The position numbers and the translations under genes were made by a program. The notes beneath the pieces were generated by a model. It did not search any database. It was given only the letters and a program-made list of their open reading frames with translations, and had not been told where the DNA came from. A stretch of 64,000 nt of DNA from Cohnella sp. AR92 (GTDB lineage Bacteria; Bacillota; Bacilli; Paenibacillales; Paenibacillaceae). The stretch spans positions 248,001-312,000 of the forward strand of contig NZ_RZJR01000003.1 of the NCBI RefSeq assembly GCF_003990975.1. Direction: 5' to 3'. Shown piece by piece: positions 44,561-53,334 of the stretch; the stretch's first letter is position 1; every line of letters starts with the position of its first letter.

Positions 44561-44592
44561 AAGGCGTCAAGAGGTCGGTCTTGCGCCTCTTT
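44561..44592 (+). terminator. Terminator after dacF
   Basis: AGGCGTCAAGA pairs with TCTTGCGCCT (one bulge), followed by CTTTG. It suggests the spoIIA operon is mostly read from its own promoter. Confidence 0.6.
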
Positions 44593-44601
44593 GCTGTATT
44601 T

Positions 44602-44670
44602 TGTCGCGAAGGAGAAGCTAGCTTCTAGTTTTGTCGGGGGGCAGGAATGGATTTCAGAGTTGTAGAATGG
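44602..44670 (+). promoter_or_regulatory. SigH promoter of spoIIA with two Spo0A-box cores
   Basis: GCAGGAATG (44641-44649), 12 bases, GTAGAATGG (44662-44670) match the SigH consensus. Upstream, TGTCGCG (44602-44608) and TGTCGGG (44632-44638) are 0A-box cores exactly 30 bases apart, about three helical turns, the second abutting the -35. In B. subtilis spoIIA is driven by SigH with Spo0A~P, so the arrangement fits. Confidence 0.65.
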
Positions 44671-44806
44671 AGTAAGACAGTAAACCGGCGGAACGGCGAT
44701 GGGGATTCGCCGCGAGCTTGCCGAAGGCCGGTTTAATGGTTCGCCTTGGCTGCTGGGCCGCGCATGGGAGGTTCAGTCGTTTGCTACATGATGGGGAGGG
44801 ATCGGC

Positions 44807-45160
44807 GTGAGTTTGCAAGTAGAGTTGGAGCAGCATCGCAATGTCTTGGTTGTCCGGTTGCGAGGGGAGCTAGACCATCACACGGCGGACATCGTCCGCT
44901 TCAAGATGGAGGATGCGATTCTTCGAGGCCGCGCGGAGCATGTCGTCCTCAGTTTGAAAGACTTGCAGTTCATGGACAGCTCGGGTCTTGGGGTCATCCT
45001 CGGAAGATACAAGCTGATCAAGAGCCGCGGCGGCAAAATGGTCGTATGCGACGTTCATTCGAACGTGAAACGGTTGTTCGAGCTGTCCGGCTTGTTCAAG
45101 ATCATGTCTTTCTACGAGACGGAGCGTTCGGCTCTCGCCGGATTGGAGGTCGTATCATGA
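44807..45160 (+). CDS. spoIIAA: Anti-sigma F factor antagonist SpoIIAA
   Basis: A 117-residue STAS-domain protein. The phosphorylated serine lies in [17 protein letters not shown], the diagnostic block. Unphosphorylated SpoIIAA frees SigF from SpoIIAB in the forespore. The start is GTG at 44807 with GGGAGGG 6 bases upstream. It overlaps spoIIAB by four bases (ATGA). First gene of spoIIAA-spoIIAB-sigF. Confidence 0.96.
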   Translation: MSLQVELEQHRNVLVVRLRGELDHHTADIVRFKMEDAILRGRAEHVVLSLKDLQFMDSSGLGVILGRYKLIKSRGGKMVVCDVHSNVKRLFELSGLFKIMSFYETERSALAGLEVVS

Positions 45161-45603
45161 GCGCAGGAAATTTCATGAAGCTGTCATTCGCGAGCCGTTC
45201 CGAGAACGAGGCGTTCGCCCGCGTCTCGGTTGCGGCGTTCGTCTCTCAATTGGACCCGACGCTGGAGCTGCTTAACGACATCAAGACGGTCGTCTCGGAA
45301 GCGGTGACGAATTCTATCATTCACGGCTACGAGAACAAGCCGGATGGCGTCGTGCTGCTGGAGGCGGAGATCGAAGGAGATACCGTCACCATCACCGTGT
45401 CGGACGAAGGCAGGGGCATCGAGGATATCGACCTCGCCAGACAGCCGCTGTACACCTCGCGTCCGGAGCTGGAGAGATCCGGCATGGGCTTTACGATTAT
45501 CGAGAATTTCATGGATGAGCTGGACGTGGCCAGCGCACCAGGCAAGGGAACCCGTCTTCGCATGAAGAAAAGAATCGAATCCAAGAAGGCGCTGTTCAAC
45601 TAA
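45157..45603 (+). CDS. spoIIAB: Anti-sigma F factor / serine kinase SpoIIAB
   Basis: A 148-residue GHKL-type kinase that binds SigF and phosphorylates SpoIIAA. N-box [16 protein letters not shown]1 box [10 protein letters not shown] and G2 box [15 protein letters not shown] are complete. The ATG at 45157 overlaps the SpoIIAA stop (ATGA) and has GGAGG upstream; longer in-frame forms lie inside spoIIAA and are rejected. Confidence 0.96.
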   Translation: MSAGNFMKLSFASRSENEAFARVSVAAFVSQLDPTLELLNDIKTVVSEAVTNSIIHGYENKPDGVVLLEAEIEGDTVTITVSDEGRGIEDIDLARQPLYTSRPELERSGMGFTIIENFMDELDVASAPGKGTRLRMKKRIESKKALFN

Positions 45604-45628
45604 ATACCGCGCGGCAGGGGTTGGAGGA

Positions 45629-46387
45629 ATGGAAATCGAATGGAAGCGATCGTCGCCGCAAGGGTATCTGGATGATTCCGAAGTCAAGCGGCTTATCGCG
45701 CTCAGCCAATCCGGCGACGGAACGGCGCGCGAGACGCTTGTCTCCAGCAATATTCGGCTCGTCTGGTCTGTCGTTCAGCGCTTCTCGGGAAGAGGGTACG
45801 ACTCGGAGGATCTGTTCCAGATCGGCTGCATCGGTCTCCTCAAAGCGGTAGACAAATTTGATCTCAGCTACGACGTGAAGTTCTCGACATATGCCGTCCC
45901 CATGATCATCGGGGAGATTCAACGGTTCCTCCGGGACGACGGAACGCTCAAGGTCAGCCGCTCCTTGAAGGAGATGGCGAACCGGGTGCGCAAAGTGAAG
46001 GATGAATTGTCCAAGCGATTCGGCAGGCAGCCGACGATCGGAGAGGTCGCCGAGGAGCTCGGAGTGACTCCGGAAGAGATCGTCTTCGCCCAGGAAGCGA
46101 ACAAGCCGCCGACGTCCATACACGAGACGGTATTCGAGAACGACGGCGACCCGATCACGCTGATGGACCAGATCGCGGACGATTCCCAGGAGAAGTGGTT
46201 CGACAAGATGGCTCTGACCCAAGCGATTCAGGGGTTAAGCGACCGGGAAAGGCTGATCGTCTTCCTGCGTTACTTCCGGGATCAGACGCAGTCGGAGGTT
46301 GCCAGCCGGCTAGGCATCTCGCAGGTGCAGGTCAGCCGCTTGGAGAAGAAAATCCTGCAGAGCATCAAGGAGCAGATCGCGCAATAG
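45629..46387 (+). CDS. sigF: RNA polymerase sigma F factor
   Basis: A 252-residue forespore sigma factor. Region 2 contains LVWSVVQRFSGRGYDSEDLFQIG and FSTYAVPMIIGEIQRF (each quoted below in short; key residues DLFQIG and STYAVP). Region 3 is in RSLKEMANRVRKVK and region 4 in TQSEVASRLGISQVQVSRLEK. The ATG at 45629 lies only 1 base after GGAGG; an AGGGG at 45616-45620 may be the working site. It follows spoIIAB by 25 bases and ends the operon. Confidence 0.95.
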   Translation: MEIEWKRSSPQGYLDDSEVKRLIALSQSGDGTARETLVSSNIRLVWSVVQRFSGRGYDSEDLFQIGCIGLLKAVDKFDLSYDVKFSTYAVPMIIGEIQRFLRDDGTLKVSRSLKEMANRVRKVKDELSKRFGRQPTIGEVAEELGVTPEEIVFAQEANKPPTSIHETVFENDGDPITLMDQIADDSQEKWFDKMALTQAIQGLSDRERLIVFLRYFRDQTQSEVASRLGISQVQVSRLEKKILQSIKEQIAQ

Positions 46388-46463
46388 GAAGCTTCGCAAC
46401 GCAGGGGACCATGCAAGAGAAGAGATTTCGCGACATAGGAAATTCCGCTCCATCGCGTAACGA

Positions 46464-46508
46464 CCGTCTGCGCCAAGCCTTTCGGCTTCCCGGCGCAGGC
46501 GGTTTTTA
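46464..46508 (+). terminator. Terminator after sigF
   Basis: CCGTCTGCGCC pairs with GGCGCAGGCGG, with an inner AAGCC/GGCTT stem, followed by TTTTTATTGTTTTTT. It separates spoIIA from spoVAA. Confidence 0.88.
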
Positions 46509-46620
46509 TTGTTTTTTGGACTATGGAGACGGGCTTTGTTTCATACTACTGGCAAGGTTGGAGCGAACAGGCGTGATTGGAGCAAGGGATTCATACACGC
46601 TGCGAGAGGAGTAGGAGCCG

Positions 46621-47253
46621 GTGGAGACGACCGTCTACCTGCGTCTTAGGCGCAGAATTGTCGTGAAGCAAGCCGCGGAGATTCGATTGGGCGACATCGC
46701 CCGAATCGTGTCGGAGCCGGAGATCGAACGGAATTTAAAAGAAGTGGTGCTGCACCGGGTCAAGCCGGAGGATGGGGACAGGCTGATCGTCGACATGCTG
46801 CATATCGTCCGCCTCATTCGGCAGGAAGCCCCGGGTTTGACGATCGAGTCCTACGGGGAGCCGCATGTCCTGATCGAGATCGCGAAGGACGGCGAGGTAA
46901 AGCCCAGGCGCGCGGCGTTGACGCTCGCCTGGCTGCTTCTGTTCTTCGGCTCCGGGATGACCATCATCAACTTCCATGCCGACGTCAATATGCCGGTCGT
47001 CCAGAGGCGCGTTATCGAGCTGCTGACGGGCCACGGGGATCGCCATCCCTGGCTGTTCCAAATTCCCTATTCGATCGGCCTCGGCCTGGGCATGATGCTA
47101 TTCTTCAATCGGCTGTTCCGCAAGCGCAGAAGCGACGAACCGAATCCCCTTGAAGTCGAGATGTTCATGTACCAGGAGAACGTCAACCATTACGTGATAA
47201 CGGAAGAGTTCCGCAAGAAGCAGGAGCGCTCTACGGAGACTGGCCATGATTGA
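46621..47253 (+). CDS. spoVAA: Stage V sporulation protein SpoVAA
   Basis: A 210-residue protein, close to B. subtilis SpoVAA (206). The N-terminal half is a soluble beta-rich domain, followed by two hydrophobic helices (about 97-117 and 143-161) and a charged tail. SpoVA proteins move dipicolinic acid into the developing spore. The GTG at 46621 has AGGAG upstream. A CATACTA at 46542-46548 resembles a SigG -10, but I see no good -35. It overlaps spoVAB by 8 bases. Confidence 0.92.
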   Translation: METTVYLRLRRRIVVKQAAEIRLGDIARIVSEPEIERNLKEVVLHRVKPEDGDRLIVDMLHIVRLIRQEAPGLTIESYGEPHVLIEIAKDGEVKPRRAALTLAWLLLFFGSGMTIINFHADVNMPVVQRRVIELLTGHGDRHPWLFQIPYSIGLGLGMMLFFNRLFRKRRSDEPNPLEVEMFMYQENVNHYVITEEFRKKQERSTETGHD

Positions 47254-47674
47254 GGGAGTCCGGCTCTTGTTTGTCCCTGTCGTCGCTCTAGCCGGCGGCT
47301 TCGCCGTAGGAAGCGCGTTTGTCGCGCTGCTCATCGTCTTGGACCTCATCCCGCGGCTTGTCCAGCTCACTCGCGCCCATCGGCGTTCGGAGGTGTTCGA
47401 GTCCGCGCTGCTGGCGGGGACGGTGTACTGGTGCTGCGCGGATTTTTTCGGCTGGGTCGTACTTCTCCCGAAGGCCGTACTGCTCGTTCCCGCGATCCTG
47501 CAGGGAGTGTTCGTCGGAATGATGTCGGCCGCCTTGACGGAAGTGCTGAACGTCATCCCGATTCTGACGAAGCAGCTTCGTCTGCATCGCTATTTATTCG
47601 CGTTATTGATCGCGTTGGCGCTTGGCAAAATGGCCGGCTCGCTGATCGATTGGCTTATACTGCAGCCGAGATAA
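47246..47674 (+). CDS. spoVAB: Stage V sporulation protein SpoVAB
   Basis: A 142-residue integral membrane protein with about four hydrophobic helices, matching SpoVAB in size and position. It overlaps spoVAA by 8 bases and lies 20 bases before the GerA-type gene. In B. subtilis spoVAC, AD, AEb and AEa come next; none of them is present here. Confidence 0.9.
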   Translation: MIEGVRLLFVPVVALAGGFAVGSAFVALLIVLDLIPRLVQLTRAHRRSEVFESALLAGTVYWCCADFFGWVVLLPKAVLLVPAILQGVFVGMMSAALTEVLNVIPILTKQLRLHRYLFALLIALALGKMAGSLIDWLILQPR

Positions 47675-47694
47675 GGAACAGGAGTGGATGGAAG

Positions 47695-49443
47695 ATGGAA
47701 ACGAACGAGCATGGCAGCATGGATCTGTCGTCATCCGAGCGCAATCCGGGCTCCGGAGAGATGCGGGAAATAGAGGAGGAGGGAAGAACGTCCCCGGGAA
47801 TGATCGTGCCGAGGCCGATCGGGGCGAATCGCAGGCGCGAAGGCAAGGAGCGTTCGGACCGGGAGAGCCGCTCGCTGGCCGAACGGAACCGTTCGGACGG
47901 CGGCGAAGCTTCCGAAACCGCCAGCCAAGAGGAGCCGGGAGGCTTCAATGTCGGCAACCCGGAGGATCTGAAGCCGGAAGACAGGATTCCTCCCCGCATC
48001 GAAGATTGGCTCGAGGCTCTCAAGAAGGAGAGCGGGCTGGAAGCGAGCTTCGACGTGCAGGTTCGCCAGATGACCTTCGGGGACAAACGCACGGGGTTCT
48101 TCTTCCTGAGCTGCATGATCAAAGACACCGCCATGACGGAGATCCTGAAACGGCTCAGCCAGCTGGATCCCGAATCGCTTCGCTTGGGGCAAAGCGCGCT
48201 CAAGAGCTTCTTCGAATTCTATCTCCCCGCCATTCAAGTGACCGTCACCTCGTCGATGACCAAGATGATCGAAGACGTGATGGTCGGCAACGCCGCCCTC
48301 TATGTCGACGGGGAGCCGACCGTTCTGATCATCGACGCGAAGCAGTACCCTTCCCGCACGCCGGACGAGCCCGTTCTTGAGAAAGTCGTGCGGGGAAGCA
48401 AGGACGGCTTCACCGAGACGCTGCTGATGAACGTGGCGCTCGTTCGCCGCCGGCTTCGCGATCCTCATCTTCGCTTCGAGATCGCGAAGGTCGGGACCCG
48501 AACCCAGACCGAAGTGGCGATCGGGTACGTCGAGGACGTGGCGGACAACAAGCTGGTGGAGGCCGTAAGAGACAAGATCCAAGCCGTCAATATCGACGGC
48601 ATTCCGCTTGCGGACAAGCAGCTCGAGGAGATGACCGTCAAGACGGATTGGAACCCGTTCCCGCTCGTTCGGTATTCGGAGCGGCCGGACGTCGTCTCCT
48701 CGCATCTGATGAACGGCAGCGTCGCCGTGATCGTCGATACCTCGCCAAGCGTCATGCTGCTGCCGACGACCTTCTTCGACCTGATCCAGCACGCGGAAGA
48801 AGACCGTCAGAATCCTTTTATCGGAACCTATCTGAGATGGGTGCGTTTCTTTGGCGTGCTGTCCTCGATCTTTCTGCTTCCGCTCTGGTTCTTGTATGCG
48901 GAGAACGCGTGGCTTCGTCCGCACTGGCTCTGGTTCCTGGGCGCGGACAAGACGGGAGACCTTCCGCTGATCCTCCAATTCATCATGGTCGAGATCGGCG
49001 TCGATCTCATGCGGCTCGCCTCCGTCCATACGCCGTCCCCGCTCGTAACCGCCATGTCGCTCGTATCGGCTATCCTCATCGGCGATATCGCGGTGAAGAC
49101 CGGCTTGTTCATCAACGAAGTCATCCTGTATATGGCGGTCGCGGCGATCGGGATGTTCGCCACGCCGAGCTATGAGCTCGGGCTTGCGAATCGGATCGTG
49201 CGGCTGGCGCTGCTGCTGTCCGCCTTCGTGTTCAAAGCGCCGGGGTTTATCGCGGCTACGGCGATCATTACGATCTGGCTGGCCATGACGCGCTCGTTCA
49301 ACTCTCCTTATCTGTGGCCGTTTATCCCGTTCAACGCGGGCGGCATGCTGCAGGTTCTGCTCCGCAGGCCGCTGCCGAAGAACAAAGTTCGGCCGTCCCT
49401 GAACCGGACGAAGATGAACCGGAAGCAGCCGGCCGGATCGTAA
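47695..49443 (+). CDS. spoVAF: SpoVAF, GerA-family spore germination protein
   Basis: A 582-residue spore membrane protein of the GerA/SpoVAF family. The ATG at 47695 has AGGAG 10 bases upstream. Residues 1-100 form a charged, low-complexity extension (many E, R, S) making it about 90 residues longer than B. subtilis SpoVAF (493). Then comes the GerA N-domain (from about VRQMTFGDKRTG), and a C-terminal membrane domain with at least four to five helices (from about residue 380). SpoVAF associates with the germinosome and dipicolinate release. It lies directly before lysA, as in Bacillus. Confidence 0.9.
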   Translation: METNEHGSMDLSSSERNPGSGEMREIEEEGRTSPGMIVPRPIGANRRREGKERSDRESRSLAERNRSDGGEASETASQEEPGGFNVGNPEDLKPEDRIPPRIEDWLEALKKESGLEASFDVQVRQMTFGDKRTGFFFLSCMIKDTAMTEILKRLSQLDPESLRLGQSALKSFFEFYLPAIQVTVTSSMTKMIEDVMVGNAALYVDGEPTVLIIDAKQYPSRTPDEPVLEKVVRGSKDGFTETLLMNVALVRRRLRDPHLRFEIAKVGTRTQTEVAIGYVEDVADNKLVEAVRDKIQAVNIDGIPLADKQLEEMTVKTDWNPFPLVRYSERPDVVSSHLMNGSVAVIVDTSPSVMLLPTTFFDLIQHAEEDRQNPFIGTYLRWVRFFGVLSSIFLLPLWFLYAENAWLRPHWLWFLGADKTGDLPLILQFIMVEIGVDLMRLASVHTPSPLVTAMSLVSAILIGDIAVKTGLFINEVILYMAVAAIGMFATPSYELGLANRIVRLALLLSAFVFKAPGFIAATAIITIWLAMTRSFNSPYLWPFIPFNAGGMLQVLLRRPLPKNKVRPSLNRTKMNRKQPAGS

Positions 49444-49626
49444 GCTTAGTAACCGAGAGGCCGGATAGGACGGCCATGAAGGAACGAATGCAAATGTTCT
49501 TGCAATTCCTCCATTTCCCGCTTAAGATAGATCGGATATACTAGGGTAAATCGTGCAAATACCCGGAAGGCGTTAGGCGAACAGTCGCCCGAATCCGAGA
49601 ATATTCGTTAAAGGGGATAATGTTGT

Positions 49627-50958
49627 ATGTACCTTCATGGAACCAGCCGTATCAATGATAAGGGACATCTGGAGATCGGGGGCTGCGACGTTGCCGACCT
49701 CGCAAGAGAATTCGGCACTCCGCTCTACATCGTGGACGAAGCGCTTGTCCGTCAGCGCGCACGCGAATATGTGGAAGCGTTCCGCGAGACGGGACTGCGC
49801 TTCCAGGTTGCTTATGCTTCCAAGGCGTTCTGCGTGATGGCGATGTGCCGCCTCGCGGAAGAAGAAGGAATGAGCCTGGACGTCGTGTCCGACGGCGAAC
49901 TTTATACCGCGCTCCAAGCCGGCTTCCCGGCAGAACGCATTCACTTCCACGGCAACAACAAGACGCCGGACGAGATCGAAATGGCGCTCAAGGCCAACAT
50001 CGGCTGCTTCGTCGTGGACAACTTCGTCGAGCTGCAGCTGCTGAACGCGATCGCTGCCGACCACGGCAAGCAGGTCAACATACTCCTGCGCGTGACGCCC
50101 GGCGTCGAAGCGCATACGCACGACTATATCTCGACCGGCCAGCAGGATTCGAAGTTCGGCTTCGATATCGGCAACGGCACGGCCTTCCAAGCCGTCAAGA
50201 CCGCGCTTGAGCTTCCGCAGCTGAAGCTGCTCGGCGTTCATTCCCATATCGGCTCCCAGATCTTCGAGGTAGAAGGCTTCCGCATGGCGGTCGAGAAGGT
50301 GGCGGCATTCTCCATCGAGGTGCGCAACAAGCTGGACACGACGTTCTCCGTCATCAACCTGGGAGGCGGCTTCGGCATTCGTTATGTCGAGGGAGACACC
50401 CCGCTGCCGGTCAGCACGTACGTCAAGGCGATCACGGACGCCATTATCGGCGAATTCACGGCAGCCAGCTACCCGCTTCCGGAGATCTGGGTCGAGCCGG
50501 GCCGCAGCATCGTCGGCGATGCGGGAACGACGCTGTACACGGTGGGCACAAGCAAGGACATTCCGGGCGTGCGCAAGTACGTGGCCGTTGACGGCGGCAT
50601 GACCGACAACCCTCGTCCGGCCCTGTACGAGTCCAAGTACGAAGCGGTTCTCGCCAACCGCGCGAACGAAGCGGCCGAAGAGGTCGTCTCTATCGCCGGC
50701 AAGTGCTGCGAGAGCGGCGACATGCTGATCTGGGATCTGAACCTCCCGAAGGTGCAATCGGGCGACTTGCTTGCGGTCTTCTGCACGGGAGCGTACAATT
50801 ATGCCATGGCCAGCAACTACAACCGCATCCGCCGTCCGGCTGTCGTATTCGTGCGAGACGGACAGGCCGATCTCGTGGTTGCTCGTGAGTCCTATGATAA
50901 TATCGTGGGCAACGATCTGATTCCGGAGCGCCTGCGCAAGCAAGCGGTAGCGAAGTAA
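49627..50958 (+). CDS. lysA: Diaminopimelate decarboxylase
   Basis: A 443-residue PLP enzyme catalysing the last step of lysine synthesis from meso-diaminopimelate. The PLP lysine is in [13 protein letters not shown], the [10 protein letters not shown] and [10 protein letters not shown] blocks bind the cofactor phosphate, and the C-terminal CESGDML carries the active-site cysteine of the partner subunit. An AAAGGGG site is about 10 bases before the ATG. The order spoVAF-lysA-ppiB is as in Bacillus. No lysine riboswitch is seen in the 183-base gap upstream, only a TATACT at 49537. Confidence 0.96.
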   Translation: MYLHGTSRINDKGHLEIGGCDVADLAREFGTPLYIVDEALVRQRAREYVEAFRETGLRFQVAYASKAFCVMAMCRLAEEEGMSLDVVSDGELYTALQAGFPAERIHFHGNNKTPDEIEMALKANIGCFVVDNFVELQLLNAIAADHGKQVNILLRVTPGVEAHTHDYISTGQQDSKFGFDIGNGTAFQAVKTALELPQLKLLGVHSHIGSQIFEVEGFRMAVEKVAAFSIEVRNKLDTTFSVINLGGGFGIRYVEGDTPLPVSTYVKAITDAIIGEFTAASYPLPEIWVEPGRSIVGDAGTTLYTVGTSKDIPGVRKYVAVDGGMTDNPRPALYESKYEAVLANRANEAAEEVVSIAGKCCESGDMLIWDLNLPKVQSGDLLAVFCTGAYNYAMASNYNRIRRPAVVFVRDGQADLVVARESYDNIVGNDLIPERLRKQAVAK

Positions 50959-51008
50959 GATCGGGCTCCGTCGGCCGTAAATCCCATTATGCTCATGAGG
51001 TGACAGGA

Positions 51009-51437
51009 ATGAAGAAAGGCACGATCACGCTAGAGAACGGCAATGTCATTGCAATCGATTTTTTCGATAAGGACGCTCCGAACACGGTTGCGAACTTCGA
51101 GAAGCTGGCGAACAGCGGCTTCTATAACGGCCTGACTTTCCACCGCGTCATTCCGGGCTTCGTCGCTCAAGGCGGCTGCCCGAACGGAACAGGCTCCGGC
51201 GGTCCGGGCTATGAGATCGACTGCGAGATCAACCCGAACAAGCACGAGCGCGGCGTTCTCGCCATGGCTCACAGAGGCCCGAACACGGGCGGCAGCCAGT
51301 TCTACATCACGTATGCTCCGCAACCGCATCTGGACGGCGTGCATACGGTGTTCGGCAAGGTGACTTCCGGCATGGAGCATGTCGATGAGCTCCGCGGCGG
51401 CAGCAAGATGAACGAAGTCAAGGTTTGGGAAGAGTAA
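51009..51437 (+). CDS. ppiB: Cyclophilin-type peptidyl-prolyl isomerase
   Basis: A 142-residue cytosolic cyclophilin. [13 protein letters not shown] carries the catalytic Arg, [19 protein letters not shown] the remaining core, and [12 protein letters not shown] the end of the fold. The ATG at 51009 has GAGG 8 bases upstream; the in-frame GTG at 51000 overlaps that site. It accelerates proline isomerisation in folding. Followed by a terminator, so it ends the lysA-ppiB unit. Confidence 0.95.
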   Translation: MKKGTITLENGNVIAIDFFDKDAPNTVANFEKLANSGFYNGLTFHRVIPGFVAQGGCPNGTGSGGPGYEIDCEINPNKHERGVLAMAHRGPNTGGSQFYITYAPQPHLDGVHTVFGKVTSGMEHVDELRGGSKMNEVKVWEE

Positions 51438-51451
51438 GATTAGCAAGGACG

Positions 51452-51487
51452 GCCCTCCCTGTTATTGGATAACGGGGAGGGCTTCTT
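51452..51487 (+). terminator. Terminator after ppiB
   Basis: GCCCTCCCTGTTA pairs with TAACGGGGAGGGC with a short loop, followed by TTCTTT. Confidence 0.85.
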
Positions 51488-51671
51488 TGGCGTTCTCCTT
51501 CGAAAAAAAATACAATTCCGACTAAACCGATGAATGAAATCGTTTACTTAGCGAAAAAGGGAAATAGGTGGTTGCATTTTTGCTTTTGGAGTGGTAGTAT
51601 TCCAATCAACGTTAGCTTTAGGGAACGTTCTTATCGTTAACGGTGATTTTAAAAGTCATTGAATCAAGCGT

Positions 51672-51841
51672 CTTACCTTCGGGGCGGGGTGCAATTCCCC
51701 ACCGACGGTGATCGGCAGATCGGAGGATCTGTCGTCAGTCCGTGACCCGCGGATGCTGCTTCCGGATAACCGGAGCCGCAGAGCGGTTGACCCGGTGCGA
51801 ATCCGGGACCGACAGTTAAAGTCTGGATGGGAGAAGGAAGC
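51672..51841 (+). ncRNA. FMN riboswitch (RFN element)
   Basis: The conserved RFN blocks appear in order: CTTCGGGGCGGGGTG, AATTCCCCACCGACGGTGA, CAGTCCGTGACCCGC, CCGGATAACCGGAGCCG, TTGACCCGGTGCGAATCCGGGACCGACAGTTAAAGTC (in short: GGTGCGAATCCGGGACCGAC), then TGGATGGGAGAAGGAAG. On binding flavin mononucleotide this element turns off riboflavin genes, which lie directly downstream. The likely expression platform is the hairpin at 52146-52177. Confidence 0.95.
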
Positions 51842-52145
51842 GCAGCGCGGCCAAGCCGCGTCCGACAGATGCAAATCGATCGGGTATTCGGAGCAGGATG
51901 GATTCGGTTATTACTTGTCCTTTTTTTCACAATGAATGCCGTTTACCTGCCGAGAAGGAATCAGGTGTCAGGTTTCTATAGGCGTTGTCTTCGGACACCG
52001 CTCACGGAACCGGACGTCGTCTTTCGCCTATTCAACGGGACGGTTCCTAACGTTCTTTGAAGCGCGAATGGTTCCATGCCGGGTCGAATTCCCTCTGGAT
52101 GGATGCGAATGCGACTGGTCTGTTTTACGCTGTGTAACTGCCATC

Positions 52146-52177
52146 AACCCCCGGGGACGTATCCCTGGGGGTTTATT
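52146..52177 (+). terminator. Riboswitch-controlled terminator before ribD
   Basis: AACCCCCGGGGA (52146-52157) pairs with TCCCTGGGGGTT (52162-52173, one G-T pair), followed by TTATTTG. It is 305 bases from the aptamer, much farther than usual. The leader between has smaller potential stems (for example GGTGTC...GACACC and GGAACCG...CGGTTCC) but no gene. Confidence 0.75.
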
Positions 52178-52211
52178 TGTTATCATTGCTGCGCACCAAG
52201 GAGTGAGAGGA

Positions 52212-53318
52212 ATGGAAGTTCTCAACGACGAGTACTACATGAAGCTTGCGCTTCAAGCGGCTGCCGGCGCTTCGGGCCAGACGAGCATCAATCCCGTCGT
52301 CGGCTGCGTTGTCGTGAACGATGGGCGCATTGTCGGCATTGGAGCGCACCTGAAGCGCGGAGAAGGGCATGCGGAGGTTCATGCGCTGAACATGGCGGGA
52401 GGATACGCCAGGGGAGCGACGGCCTACGTCACGCTGGAGCCTTGCAGCCATCATGGCAGAACGCCGCCATGCTGCGAGCGGCTCATTCAAGAAGGAGTCA
52501 AGCGGGTGGTCGTGGCGGCAACGGATCCGAACCCGCTTGTCGCCGGCAGAGGGATCAAGCGACTGCAGGAAGCGGGCGTGGAAGTGACCGTCGGGCTGCT
52601 GGAGGAGCAATCCCGCAAGCTGAACGAGACGTTCAACAAGTACATCATGACGAAGCTTCCGTTCGTGACGATCAAGACGGCGGTCACGCTGGATGGAAGA
52701 GTCGCGACGCGCACCGGCCATAGCCGGTGGATTACGGGACCCGAAGCCCGCGAAGCGGTTCATACTCTCCGCCATCGCAACCAAGCGATTATGGTCGGAG
52801 TCGGCACCATTCTCGCGGACGACTCCGAGCTGACGACCCGATTGACGGTACCGGGCATCCACCCGATCCGCCTCGTCGTCGATTCGACTCTCCGCACGCC
52901 GCTTAACGCGAGAGTGCTGAACGGCGAAGCGCCGACGATCCTGCTCGCGACCGAGAGCGCGCCGGAAGACCGGATTCGGGCGATGGAGGAGCGGGGGGCG
53001 GAAGTCATCGTCTGCGGTCCGGGCCCTCGCGTCGATCTGGCGCTTGCGCTTCGGCAGCTCGGGGAGAGGGAGATCAGCTCGATCCTCGTGGAAGGCGGCG
53101 GATCGCTCAACGGCTCGCTGCTCGAGGCCGGCCTCGTCGACAAGATCATGCTGTTCTACGCGCCGAAGCTGGTCGGCTCCGAAGCGCCTTCCGCCTTCGC
53201 TTTCCATGGACCGGAGGCGATGGGGGACGCGCTGGAACTGGACAACGTTACGGTTGAGCAGGTCGGCGGCGATTGGTGCGTAACCGGCTACCCTGGCAAC
53301 CGGGCGAAACCGGAGTAG
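52212..53318 (+). CDS. ribD: RibD, bifunctional deaminase/reductase of riboflavin synthesis
   Basis: A 368-residue protein. The N-terminal pyrimidine deaminase domain (1-145) has the zinc site HAEVHAL and EPCSHHGRTPPCC; the C-terminal reductase domain (from about 148) has the ITGPEAREAVHTLRH and ILVEGGGSLNGSLLEAG blocks. It performs the second and third steps after GTP opening. The ATG at 52212 (MEVLNDEYY) has GAGAGGA upstream; an in-frame extension to 51936 crosses the terminator and is rejected. Confidence 0.95.
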   Translation: MEVLNDEYYMKLALQAAAGASGQTSINPVVGCVVVNDGRIVGIGAHLKRGEGHAEVHALNMAGGYARGATAYVTLEPCSHHGRTPPCCERLIQEGVKRVVVAATDPNPLVAGRGIKRLQEAGVEVTVGLLEEQSRKLNETFNKYIMTKLPFVTIKTAVTLDGRVATRTGHSRWITGPEAREAVHTLRHRNQAIMVGVGTILADDSELTTRLTVPGIHPIRLVVDSTLRTPLNARVLNGEAPTILLATESAPEDRIRAMEERGAEVIVCGPGPRVDLALALRQLGEREISSILVEGGGSLNGSLLEAGLVDKIMLFYAPKLVGSEAPSAFAFHGPEAMGDALELDNVTVEQVGGDWCVTGYPGNRAKPE

Positions 53319-53334
53319 AGAGGTGGGAGACGCC

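Noticed and set aside
47731..49029. 432-codon minus-strand frame inside spoVAF
   Set aside because: Antisense shadow; the plus strand encodes a recognisable GerA-family protein.
49444..49626. Possible lysine riboswitch or small gene before lysA
   Set aside because: The lysine-aptamer conserved blocks are not present, and the 22-codon frame at 49476-49544 has only a poor RBS.
51936..52211. 92-codon in-frame extension upstream of ribD
   Set aside because: It runs through the riboswitch terminator and lacks an RBS; homology to RibD begins at MEVLNDEYY (52212).
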